Assembly (NCBI GenBank): GCA_937926515.1 | Contig: CALAZZ010000243.1 | Span: 1 to 9,665, forward strand | Length of the DNA stretch: 9,665 nt | Origin: an uncultured Bacteroidales bacterium | GTDB lineage: Bacteria; Bacteroidota; Bacteroidia; Bacteroidales; F082 | Reading direction: 5' to 3' | Shown here: piece after piece, positions 1 through 5,566 of the stretch | Layout of the letters: each line of letters starts with the position of its first letter | Numbering within the stretch: position 1 is the stretch's first letter | The notes under the pieces: generated by a model | Told to the model about the DNA's origin: nothing | What the model saw: the letters and a program-made list of their open reading frames with translations, nothing else | Databases searched by the model: none | Translations under genes and position numbers: made by a program

Positions 1-108
1 AACGAATTTATATCTGCAATAACCTCAACACCCTAATTATACTACATTTTTAGAATTATTAGATGCTAGAAATATATCCGCAACTAAAACAGGTTAAATT
101 ACCCCACC
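1..108. other. AT-rich end of window without recognisable feature
   Basis: This stretch lies downstream of the 155-residue gene on the minus strand. I see no open frame of useful length, no strong hairpin followed by a T-run, and no repeat. Confidence 0.5.
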
Positions 109-576
109 TCACACATCCGAACCCCAGTCCGCCAGAAACCTATGCAGATTAGGATTAGGCGCACCATAGGCCGATGGTATATTCCAGAAGCGCCAGATTT
201 CATCAAAGATCACCATCACCTCAACCGGATTGAGGATTTCAACCTTCTTAATGAAAGGGTCAACATCTACCTTCCATTTTGTGCAAGCGCCCTCATATGC
301 CTCCCTATCCCTGATATGAATTACCAGGTTGGCCCTTTGTGCCATAAGCTTGCCATCCAGCTCCACACCATTAAGCGTTACCACAAGCATGGATAACTCC
401 TCGCGTGTGAAAACATTGTAGAGCGTCTGGATAGCTACTCTACGCAGCGAATAGAAGTTGTCGATTATACGAGATAACCCAACGCCCTGTGTTAAATAAA
501 GGGTCTGAACTTTTTCCATTGCCTCCGCAGGAATACGGAAGCTGTACATTTTTTTTCCTGTCTTAGGTCGTGGCAT
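109..576 (-). CDS. Hypothetical protein, 155 aa, possible ribbon-helix-helix-like N-terminus
   Basis: I do not recognise this protein as a named family. The first 45 residues start with a basic stretch (MPRPKTGKK) followed by YSFRIPAEAMEKV and a helical segment ending LSRIIDNFY. That strand-helix-helix layout recalls ribbon-helix-helix DNA-binding domains, but this is a guess from shape. The rest mixes short strands and helices (residues 60-135) and has no catalytic motif or membrane segment. The ATG at 576 is chosen because a Bacteroidetes -7-like box (TATCTTTG, 605-612) lies about 30 bases upstream, giving a short leader with no Shine-Dalgarno site. It is the last minus-strand gene in the window and seems to be transcribed separately from the operon to its right. 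Codon use looks normal and the frame is intact. Confidence 0.75.
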   Translation of the reverse strand: MPRPKTGKKMYSFRIPAEAMEKVQTLYLTQGVGLSRIIDNFYSLRRVAIQTLYNVFTREELSMLVVTLNGVELDGKLMAQRANLVIHIRDREAYEGACTKWKVDVDPFIKKVEILNPVEVMVIFDEIWRFWNIPSAYGAPNPNLHRFLADWGSDV

Positions 577-710
577 AACTTTAATGTGTTAAATTGTTTG
601 CCAGCAAAGATATGAAACGTATTCCATAGCGGAGTAAGCCAGTAATGTTTTCCATCATCTCCATTACCCTTATGAAATTTGTTTTCTTGTGGTTCCAAAT
701 TCTTTGCCAT
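492..710 (-). pseudogene. 72-codon ORF; probable 5' remnant of a truncated gene (methyltransferase-like start?)
   Basis: An ATG at 710 opens a 72-codon frame. Only the first 27 residues look protein-like: a polar start, then GNGDDGKHYWLTP. From residue 28 on, the frame runs through the -7 box and leader of the next gene, and its last 28 codons overlap the start of the 155-aa gene out of frame. A start ending in a (W)LTP or (W)xTP motif is typical of phage DNA N6-adenine methyltransferases, where it is usually followed by PPE/PxE and an FDPCP motif. Neither follows here. My reading is that the gene was cut just after the TP codons (about 630), leaving a stub. The methyltransferase identity is a guess from one short motif. 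It could instead be a genuine small hypothetical protein. Confidence 0.3.
605..612 (-). promoter_or_regulatory. Bacteroidetes-type -7 promoter box for the 155-aa gene
   Basis: The minus strand reads TATCTTTG, an exact match to the Bacteroidetes sigma -7 consensus TAnnTTTG. It is placed so that transcription would start about 20 bases before the ATG at 576. No clear TTG/TTTG -33 element is seen 19-21 bases upstream, so the call rests on the -7 box and its position. It lies inside the 72-codon ORF at 492-710, which argues that the later part of that ORF is not coding. Confidence 0.4.
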
Positions 711-740
711 CGCTCAAAATATTTAATTATTGCGGTAATG

Positions 741-905
741 CTACCAAACACCAATCCGTTTCCTAAAATTATCTAAATGCCTATTAGCATCAGAAAGCAT
801 ATCAGTCATGTGGCTTCTATGTCTTTCGATTAAGGATTCACAATATTTTAAGAACGCTATGTAATCATCCTGATTTTCATAGACAAACTGTGAAACACAT
901 CGGGG
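741..905 (-). pseudogene. Out-of-frame C-terminal coding fragment, probably of the DnaA domain IV gene
   Basis: This frame is open for 54 codons after a TGA at 906-908 and ends at TAG 741-743. Its product looks like real protein: FVYENQDDYIAFLKYCE, then an amphipathic helical stretch (LIERHRSHMTDMLSDANRH) ending FRKRIGVW. It contains no usable start before an internal Met 27 residues from the end. It overlaps the last 16 codons or so of the DnaA-like gene in the -1/+2 frame, and that gene's own end (LSMKIRMIT) looks like frameshift tail. The simplest reading is that one lost or gained base around 860-905 cut the parent protein short and stranded this tail. Alternatives are the 3' end of a different, deleted gene, or a sequencing error. 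The fragment also accounts for most of the otherwise empty stretch between 710 and 857. Confidence 0.5.
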
Positions 906-1243
906 TCACTTGTGATAGAGGACACGATACTTCTCACCCTTGAGGCATAGAATTTATTGCTGTCATACAGCATACACACACTTTGTCTTGCGTGCACGAC
1001 AGTAGAGTGATCCCTACCGCCACAATATTGCCCTACTATTGCCATAGGCAGCCGTAAGTGGTAATACATCAATGCCATAATTATCTGCCTTGGTTCACTG
1101 TACATGCGATCATTCTTACGTATAAATATCATGTTGCGATCAACATCATATTCCTTGCATACTGCGTCAATTATAATCCATATTTCAAGGTTAACGCTAT
1201 CTGTAAATTGTGGTTTATAAAACTCTTTGAATTTCTTTTTCAT
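857..1243 (-). CDS. Stand-alone DnaA domain IV (Bac_DnaA_C)-like DNA-binding protein, probably frameshifted near its end
   Basis: Residues 51-90 match the DnaA signature domain IV: PRQIIMALMYYHLRLPMAIVG, then GGRDHSTVVHA at 75-85, the conserved helix-turn-helix loop that reads DnaA boxes. The AAA+ domains of DnaA are absent (128 aa against about 450-470 for DnaA), so this is a separate DNA-binding protein, a type known from phages and plasmids of Bacteroidetes. It may recognise DnaA-box-like sites at a phage origin or act as a regulator (inference). An in-frame GTG sits directly before the ATG at 1243; I prefer the ATG, which leaves a 4-base gap to the upstream gene's stop. The end (LSMKIRMIT) looks unnatural, and another frame (741-905) carries a convincing helical continuation, so a single-base frameshift is likely. 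Confidence 0.85.
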   Translation of the reverse strand: MKKKFKEFYKPQFTDSVNLEIWIIIDAVCKEYDVDRNMIFIRKNDRMYSEPRQIIMALMYYHLRLPMAIVGQYCGGRDHSTVVHARQSVCMLYDSNKFYASRVRSIVSSITSDPDVFHSLSMKIRMIT

Positions 1244-1247
1244 CACT

Positions 1248-1766
1248 TTACCCTTTCCCTGATTTAAGATAATTGTTATACATTAACCGAAAATGATTTT
1301 TCATTTCAATCTTACTTTTCTGCCTGTACGAGTAGAACGGATAATAATGCTTTTTAACATTGAATACCTTGCCACGAATACCTGTGCGGTCATTAACAAG
1401 AGTAATTTGGATCGTAAATAAATCCGGCTGCTCAGGATCGTTGTCGTAAGTAAGTATAATTTGTGGTGATAATGCGCTTGTCATACGCTGACAAAACATT
1501 GCAACCTCACTGCGAAGCGCTGAATTATCATCTTTTTTAGTTATATTTTCCTCCGGCTTAATTTTAACCCTTTTCTGAGGCTTTTTATTAGCTTGTGGTA
1601 CTTGGGTATCATTTTGATATAAACTATCATCCTGTACTTGCTTTGGTGGCAAATTTTCAATTTTAACCTCCTTCTTGATGGTGTGTTTGGGTGTGGGATC
1701 AACAAATAGCTTTCTAAGCCAGTAAGCTATCCATCTGAAAAAGTCTTTTAATGCTTTTGTAATCAT
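1248..1766 (-). CDS. Hypothetical protein, 172 aa, with N-terminal amphipathic helix and basic linker
   Basis: I do not recognise the family. Residues 1-21 form an aromatic, amphipathic helix (ALKDFFRWIAYWLRKLF) with Lys/Arg on one face, too charged for a normal membrane span but suited to a peripheral membrane or protein contact. Residues 25-80 are a Lys/Pro/Gln-rich, probably disordered linker. Residues 82-172 look folded: a helix (ALRSEVAMFCQRM), two strands (PQIILTYDN and LFTIQITLVNDRTG) and a Tyr/Lys-rich end (KKHYYPFYSYRQKSK). No catalytic motif is apparent. The ATG at 1766 lies 4 bases after the preceding stop and the gene ends 4 bases before the DnaA-like gene, so it belongs to the same transcript. 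Its place among replication genes suggests a DNA-related role, which the sequence itself does not show. Confidence 0.75.
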   Translation of the reverse strand: MITKALKDFFRWIAYWLRKLFVDPTPKHTIKKEVKIENLPPKQVQDDSLYQNDTQVPQANKKPQKRVKIKPEENITKKDDNSALRSEVAMFCQRMTSALSPQIILTYDNDPEQPDLFTIQITLVNDRTGIRGKVFNVKKHYYPFYSYRQKSKIEMKNHFRLMYNNYLKSGKG

Positions 1767-1770
1767 ATGT

Positions 1771-1956
1771 TTAAGGTTTTACGGTGTAATAAAAATTAAT
1801 GTCTTCACATTTATGTTCGGTTTTCAGGTCCTCACGGAGCTGGTCAAGTTGTTTCTTGCAGGCTTCAAGGTTTGCCCCTTCAATAACCCTTGTATCGGGA
1901 TGAGGGACGCTCCTGCCGCCATTAATTGTGTGGTAATGCGTCATGTGTAGCTTCAT
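1771..1956 (-). CDS. Small hypothetical protein, 61 aa
   Basis: A short protein of unknown function. It starts MKLHMTHYHTINGGRS, continues with a charged helix (residues 27-48, EGANLEACKKQLDQLREDLK) and ends INFYYTVKP. It carries five His residues and two Cys (residues 33 and 49), too scattered to call a metal site. The ATG at 1956 overlaps the end of the upstream gene by 35 bases; a second in-frame ATG at 1944 would cut the overlap to 23 bases and is about equally likely. The tight overlap with the upstream frame and the 4-base gap to the downstream gene support a real, co-translated gene rather than a chance frame. Confidence 0.6.
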   Translation of the reverse strand: MKLHMTHYHTINGGRSVPHPDTRVIEGANLEACKKQLDQLREDLKTEHKCEDINFYYTVKP

Positions 1957-2626
1957 TTCTGGATGTTATTTCTTGTTTAAGGGCTAAAATATATTCGTCA
2001 AATTGCGGAGTGTTGTAGCGATCATTTTCGTTTTTATACTCCTCCAGCAGTCCTTTCAGGCTTGGTAAAGAAAGTCCTGACAAGGTTTCTTTAAAAAGCT
2101 TCAGGTGCTTTTCATAAGTCACACGCTGGATTCTGTCTTTGGTCGCATGTCCAAAATTGAAAGCTTTTTGAGTGATAAGCAGGGTATTTGATATCCCACT
2201 GAATGCAGCTTCACTATCCTGCATGGCCTGATACTTCTGATTGTGTTTGATCTGCTCAAGGCGTTCATACTTTTGGCCTAAATACTTCTGGAACCACTCC
2301 ATCACCACCTGGCCGTCCATACGGTTGTATAACTTGCCATATTCATTGTATTTTGCGTTCTTGAGGCATAGGATAAAGTCCTCCATCGTTTCTGCCGGAT
2401 AGCCGTCAAGGATCATACTCACTGTCTGAACCGTCTGCGATTCGGTCATGGAAGTTGTAAGATTAAAGTATTCCTGCACAAGTGCCAGTGCGCCATACAT
2501 CGCTTTGATGATGTTCTGCTCTCCGTGCTGCTTTACAAGGCTGGTTAGCGTATTGCCATTAATGGCCTTGTCCAGGGTAAGTGATCTCTCGGCCACCGTG
2601 TAGCCCATAACATCACGATTCTGCAT
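1922..2626 (-). CDS. Conserved-type helical phage protein, about 234 aa, possible replication accessory factor
   Basis: The protein is almost entirely helical. It begins with a segment (TLDKAINGNTLTSLVKQHGEQ) of a kind I associate with a family of uncharacterised proteins in Bacteroidetes phages and mobile elements. A second conserved-looking block reads YPAETMEDFILCLKNAKY, then YGKLYNRMDGQVVMEWFQKY. There is no Walker motif, nuclease motif or membrane segment. The position directly after a DUF1376-like replication protein suggests a partner such as a helicase loader (inference only). The frame is open further upstream, with ATGs at 2740 and 2692, but those overlap the previous gene by 80 bases or more. 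The ATG at 2626 overlaps it by 14 bases, and an ATG at 2608 starts 4 bases after its stop. Either of these two is plausible. Confidence 0.75.
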   Translation of the reverse strand: MQNRDVMGYTVAERSLTLDKAINGNTLTSLVKQHGEQNIIKAMYGALALVQEYFNLTTSMTESQTVQTVSMILDGYPAETMEDFILCLKNAKYNEYGKLYNRMDGQVVMEWFQKYLGQKYERLEQIKHNQKYQAMQDSEAAFSGISNTLLITQKAFNFGHATKDRIQRVTYEKHLKLFKETLSGLSLPSLKGLLEEYKNENDRYNTPQFDEYILALKQEITSRNEATHDALPHN

Positions 2627-3329
2627 ACATTTTATCAATGAGGTCAAACCCTCGTCTGAGTTTTTCGTCAAGGCTCGTTCTTTGTTTTCCATTTTGTGAA
2701 TTGTCTTTAAGGTTAAAAAATCCTTTCCACCCATGTTCAATGCTTTGCATGATGATTGCTGTTGCCATATCCTCAGAGCCGTCTGCCATTCTTGAGAGCT
2801 TCATCAGCGCTGCCTGCTCACTGTGGAGTGACTTATACTTGAAACTATGCTCCTTGACTTTGTACTCTTTCCAAATCTGCCAGATACGCTTGAAGTTGTC
2901 GGTGTCAAATGGAAGGGTAATGCCGCGTTTTTTTTCAACGCCTCCTTTTTTATTATTTTCATCTTCATTTTCATCTTCATCTTCATCTTCCATATGAATA
3001 TCATATGTTTTTGATATCTTTTTGGTAGGTTTATACTTGCCAATCCTGTTATTGGCGCGGCTTTCAGTATATTTTTGTCGCTTATCAACCTCTATCCTTA
3101 ACCGCGAATTGTAAAAAGTTTCGCCGCCATCATCACTTTTAAACTTCATTATGATGTTGCTGTGAACTTCATTTGAATTACATATCTTTTTCATATGTTT
3201 TTCACTGATTGAACCTTTGTGCGCCTGGTGGCATAAACATCTGATATATGCGCCAATAGATTCATTATCCATCTCGTCAGTACCAACTAAAAAGTCTTGA
3301 TAATAGAATAAAAAGGCAGGGTCTTTCAT
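2613..3329 (-). CDS. DUF1376-like phage replication protein, 238 aa
   Basis: The start (MKDPAFLFYYQDFLVGTDEM, then IGAYIRCLCHQAHKG and ISEKHMKKIC) has the pattern of DUF1376/DnaD-like replication-initiation proteins: a winged-helix N-domain that opens with a P(A)FxFYxxDFL-type motif. Residues 85-135 form a basic then very acidic low-complexity linker, including the run EDEDEDENEDEN. Residues 143-208 form a second helical domain (IWQIWKEYKVKEHSFKYKS ending GWKGFFNLKD) typical of the C-terminal part of such proteins. The likely role is origin binding or helicase recruitment during phage replication. An in-frame ATG 17 codons upstream (3380) would overlap the previous gene. The ATG at 3329 matches the family's usual beginning and starts 10 bases after the preceding stop. 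Confidence 0.8.
   Translation of the reverse strand: MKDPAFLFYYQDFLVGTDEMDNESIGAYIRCLCHQAHKGSISEKHMKKICNSNEVHSNIIMKFKSDDGGETFYNSRLRIEVDKRQKYTESRANNRIGKYKPTKKISKTYDIHMEDEDEDENEDENNKKGGVEKKRGITLPFDTDNFKRIWQIWKEYKVKEHSFKYKSLHSEQAALMKLSRMADGSEDMATAIIMQSIEHGWKGFFNLKDNSQNGKQRTSLDEKLRRGFDLIDKMYAES
2958..2990 (-). repeat. GATGAA-type hexamer microsatellite inside the replication gene
   Basis: About five copies of a 6-base unit (plus strand TTCATC), one imperfect where ATC becomes ATT. They encode the acidic Asp/Glu linker between the two domains of the replication protein. Copy-number change would lengthen or shorten the linker two residues at a time without breaking the frame. Confidence 0.8.
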
Positions 3330-3339
3330 AGTGCTGTTA

Positions 3340-3603
3340 TTAAAACCCCGCCATCCGGGTAACAGTATTAAGTCCTGCAAACCGGATAACGGTGTCCATT
3401 GTAACTTGAGGGGCTTTCACACTCACCTCACGGCCTGAGAATATAAGCTCCTCACGGTGGTAGAGCCTGTCTTTGATTTCGTCCTGAGCGAAGCTTGCCG
3501 CTACCATGTAGAACTCCTCTGGATTGGCCAGGTTGATCAGGTGCGTCACTTCTAATCGTTTCATTTTGTGGACGCGGAATAAGTTTTTGTTTTGTGGTTT
3601 CAT
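3340..3603 (-). CDS. Small hypothetical protein, 87 aa
   Basis: Unrecognised protein. It begins with a basic stretch (MKPQNKNLFRVHKMKR), followed by helical and strand segments (THLINLANPEEFYMVAASFA, then DRLYHREELIFSGREV), and ends TVIRFAGLNTVTRMAGF. No motif suggests an activity. The ATG at 3603 is two bases after the stop of the methyltransferase remnant, so the gene was part of the same translational chain before that gene was damaged. A second in-frame ATG at 3564 is possible. It ends 10 bases before the replication protein. The intact frame, typical codon use and tight packing support it as real. Confidence 0.65.
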   Translation of the reverse strand: MKPQNKNLFRVHKMKRLEVTHLINLANPEEFYMVAASFAQDEIKDRLYHREELIFSGREVSVKAPQVTMDTVIRFAGLNTVTRMAGF

Positions 3604-3605
3604 GG

Positions 3606-3790
3606 TTAGATTTTTTTGGTTAAAAATTCGTATTGTTCAATCGCTTTAAATATCTGATATGCTACTTGGGGCACAATGGCGTTACCGAATCCCTTAATGC
3701 TTTCGTTACGCCACTTAGAAAAGGTAATACCGTCCAGTCTGCCGAAAGGTCAAAGCCTCCGATACCTGAAAAAAGGCTGCCATGATTCAT
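3606..3790 (-). pseudogene. Remnant of a phage cytosine-5 DNA methyltransferase with large internal deletion
   Basis: The ATG at 3790 overlaps the previous stop (ATGA) and encodes MNH followed by GSLFSGIGGFDLSADW, which is motif I of C5 DNA methyltransferases (FxGxGG, the S-adenosylmethionine site). Right after the Trp codon the frame leaves homology and stops at 3662-3664, giving a 42-residue product. In the next frame from 3734 the text becomes DGITFSKWRN, then ESIKGFGNAIVPQVAYQIF, ending at TAA 3606-3608. This is motif X, the C-terminal GNA(I/V)xPQ signature of the same family. Everything between motif I and motif X is gone, including the PCQ motif IV with the catalytic Cys, ENV motif VI and the target-recognition domain. 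Phage members are usually about 250-400 residues. The remnant cannot be active. It once protected phage DNA from host restriction, as family members do. Confidence 0.9.
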
Positions 3791-3972
3791 ACCTCCATCA
3801 CCGTTGATCTCACCCTATGCTTCTTCTCTGCCTCAATGAAGTTGGTCAGTGCCTTATGCTCCCCGGTTGTCAACTCCCCGCCATCCTCATAGGATATGCT
3901 TGGGCCATATACATTGACCTTCTTGCCGTTCACCAGGTAAATTGTCTGTGAATACTTTTCAATTTTTATCAT
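3787..3972 (-). CDS. Small hypothetical protein, 61 aa
   Basis: A short unrecognised protein. It has two or three strands at the start (IKIEKYSQTIYLVNGKKVNVYG), a Gly-rich turn (YEDGGELTTGE) and a final helix (HKALTNFIEAEKKHRV). The ATG at 3972 sits 3 bases after the stop of the MBL-fold gene, and its own stop overlaps the methyltransferase start codon as ATGA, so it is translated as part of the chain. The context suggests an accessory protein of the recombination or modification block, but nothing in the sequence indicates its activity. Confidence 0.65.
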   Translation of the reverse strand: MIKIEKYSQTIYLVNGKKVNVYGPSISYEDGGELTTGEHKALTNFIEAEKKHRVRSTVMEV

Positions 3973-3975
3973 GGT

Positions 3976-4713
3976 TCAAAATGGGTATTTATCGAAATTG
4001 ATTATCATTCCCTTGTCTGCAATATGTACCGCTTTCCCTGTTAAGGCTGTTACCTCCCTGTGAAACATAGGAGCATCACTATTGCCGTCACTAAGGTGTA
4101 TCAGTACAATGTTGTTCACCGCACTCAAATCGTTGGCCATAAAGAAGCGCATGGCCGTTTCAAGGCTCATGTGTGACTGTGCCACACGCCTGTAATAAGC
4201 ATGATCAATACTGCCCTGCTCAAGGCGCTGCTGTATGATCTTCTCGGAGTAGTTGGCCTCAATGATGATGTTATTAAGTCCGTTGAATTTATACTCGGAG
4301 TAATGGGTATCGGTCAAAAAGCAAAACTTTCCAGATTCATGGTGTTTAACCAGATAGCCCAATGTAGGAACGTCATGCACCACATTAAAGGCAAGCACAT
4401 GGAAACCTCCTATCCAGAAAGCCATACCAGTTTTTACCGGCACACTGTTGTGATGTTTGGCTATGTCCATTACCGCAAGTGTTTCCGGTAAGGCGTGTAC
4501 CTTGATACCGTTTTCGGCAAACTCAGGGGCATACCTGGAATGATCAAGGTGGCTGTGGCTCACAAGCACACCCCGAAGGGGGGCAAGGTTAAAGTCAAGC
4601 GCTTGCTTGATACCCTTAACCTTACATCCCGCCTCGATCACAAGGGACTCATCCTTACCCTGAAAAAGGTATGAATTACCCTTACTGGAGCTTCCTATGA
4701 CGTGTAGTTTCAT
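3976..4713 (-). CDS. MBL-fold metallo-hydrolase, candidate nuclease partner of RecT
   Basis: A 245-residue metallo-beta-lactamase-fold protein. It starts MKLHVIGSSSKGNSYLF, a form common to phage and YycJ-like members. The metal-binding signature is SHSHLDH (His53, His55, Asp57, His58), followed by His113 (VVHD), Asp135 (LTDT), His181 (SHMS) and His206 (LIHLSDGNSD). All the ligands expected for a two-metal site are therefore present. Related proteins are nucleases or hydrolases. Lying directly after recT, it may provide the 5'-to-3' resection that RecE, YqaJ or lambda Exo supply elsewhere; no such nuclease is seen in this window. The substrate is inferred. The frame extends 25 codons upstream to a GTG at 4788, but that part overlaps recT. 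The ATG at 4713 starts 4 bases after the recT stop and matches the fold's first strand. Confidence 0.9.
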   Translation of the reverse strand: MKLHVIGSSSKGNSYLFQGKDESLVIEAGCKVKGIKQALDFNLAPLRGVLVSHSHLDHSRYAPEFAENGIKVHALPETLAVMDIAKHHNSVPVKTGMAFWIGGFHVLAFNVVHDVPTLGYLVKHHESGKFCFLTDTHYSEYKFNGLNNIIIEANYSEKIIQQRLEQGSIDHAYYRRVAQSHMSLETAMRFFMANDLSAVNNIVLIHLSDGNSDAPMFHREVTALTGKAVHIADKGMIINFDKYPF

Positions 4714-4717
4714 AGCG

Positions 4718-5548
4718 TCAAAACCCTGGATTTGGTTTTTCCCCGCCTCCCTCGGTCTGATCCTGCTGTTCGGATTGCTGTCGATCACTCACATCCTCAA
4801 AATCTACCTCCTCACTATTCTCGTTACTCATGGCTTCACCCCTGGCATTGGTAAGAGCATCGCCATCACTGTCATTACTGATAGCGGTTATCATCTCAAT
4901 ACTCAAGTAGCCGTAGTGTCCCAACAGATTCCTGAGTACGGTCTTGAGTGCCATTGCATCAAAATCCGTTTTCCACGGTGAGCTGCTGTGGTTAAAGCTT
5001 GCGCTGAAACGCTTGGCATGGGACGTGATCTCGTCTGTGGTGCGGAATAAGGTCTTTGAAAAGCCGTTGAGCATCTCGATATAGGCAAAATATCCCACCA
5101 CCTTATCAGATTTCTTTTCACCAGAGAAATCAATCTCCCCTGTGAGCTTATTCACCTCCTGTAATTCACCATCAAACACCTTGTCTGCGTTGATGTGTCT
5201 GTACTGGCCGGTGCGCATGGCAAGCTGAATAAGACCCTTGTAGCCAATCTGGAATTGTGCCGTGCCTTTATAAGGAACCAGGTAAGCAAATCCTAACTGC
5301 TTGTTCATTGGGAGTTTCAGGATAGCCCCTTTCAGGGCTTCCATAACCACCTGCTTAGGTTCGCACTTTTGCAGATGGTTGTCGGTATTGTAAAGGTCAA
5401 TAATGCTGGCCATGAAGCTGGCTGCATTTTCCTTTAACACTTCACTGAATTGTTTTTTTACGCTGTCTGCGTTAAGCACCCCTTTAAGCACTTCAATAGG
5501 CTTTTTTGGGGCTGGTGTACTTGTGTTGTACGTTGCTGGTGTTTCCAT
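4718..5548 (-). CDS. recT: RecT-family single-strand annealing recombinase
   Basis: A 276-residue protein of the RecT family, close to the usual length. The core runs from about residue 60 to 222: CEPKQVVMEALKGAILKLP, LGFAYLVPYKGTAQFQIGYK at 85-104 (the family's hallmark block), GLIQLAMRTGQY, then DKVVGYFAYIEMLNGFSKT and the final helix DAMALKTVLRNLLGHYG. RecT binds single-stranded DNA, anneals complementary strands and promotes strand exchange in phage recombination and replication. The C-tail (about 225-276) is acidic and Gln/Glu-rich, with no homology, and is probably flexible; such tails often bind partners. The first 25 residues (Thr/Pro-rich) also look disordered. The gene starts 18 bases after the ATPase stop and is followed within 4 bases by the MBL protein, so the three are likely co-expressed. 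Confidence 0.93.
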   Translation of the reverse strand: METPATYNTSTPAPKKPIEVLKGVLNADSVKKQFSEVLKENAASFMASIIDLYNTDNHLQKCEPKQVVMEALKGAILKLPMNKQLGFAYLVPYKGTAQFQIGYKGLIQLAMRTGQYRHINADKVFDGELQEVNKLTGEIDFSGEKKSDKVVGYFAYIEMLNGFSKTLFRTTDEITSHAKRFSASFNHSSSPWKTDFDAMALKTVLRNLLGHYGYLSIEMITAISNDSDGDALTNARGEAMSNENSEEVDFEDVSDRQQSEQQDQTEGGGEKPNPGF

Positions 5549-5566
5549 AATTGTATTTATTTGGGG

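Noticed and set aside
711..740. Rho-independent terminator after the leftward operon
   Set aside because: The AT-rich inverted stretch here is weak, without a GC stem or a following T-run on the minus strand.
1922..2740. Longer form of the helical protein starting at 2740 or 2692
   Set aside because: It would overlap the replication gene by 80 bases or more, whereas all other neighbours overlap by at most a few dozen bases; starts at 2626 or 2608 fit better.
2638..2997. Plus-strand open frame with a Ser-rich end
   Set aside because: It is the reverse strand of the acidic repeat and surrounding replication gene; its composition (runs of Ser and Phe) is explained by the GATGAA repeat.
3976..4788. 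Longer form of the MBL-fold gene starting at a GTG at 4788
   Set aside because: The extra 25 codons lie inside recT, start with a rare codon and carry no fold element; the ATG at 4713 begins exactly at the fold's first strand.
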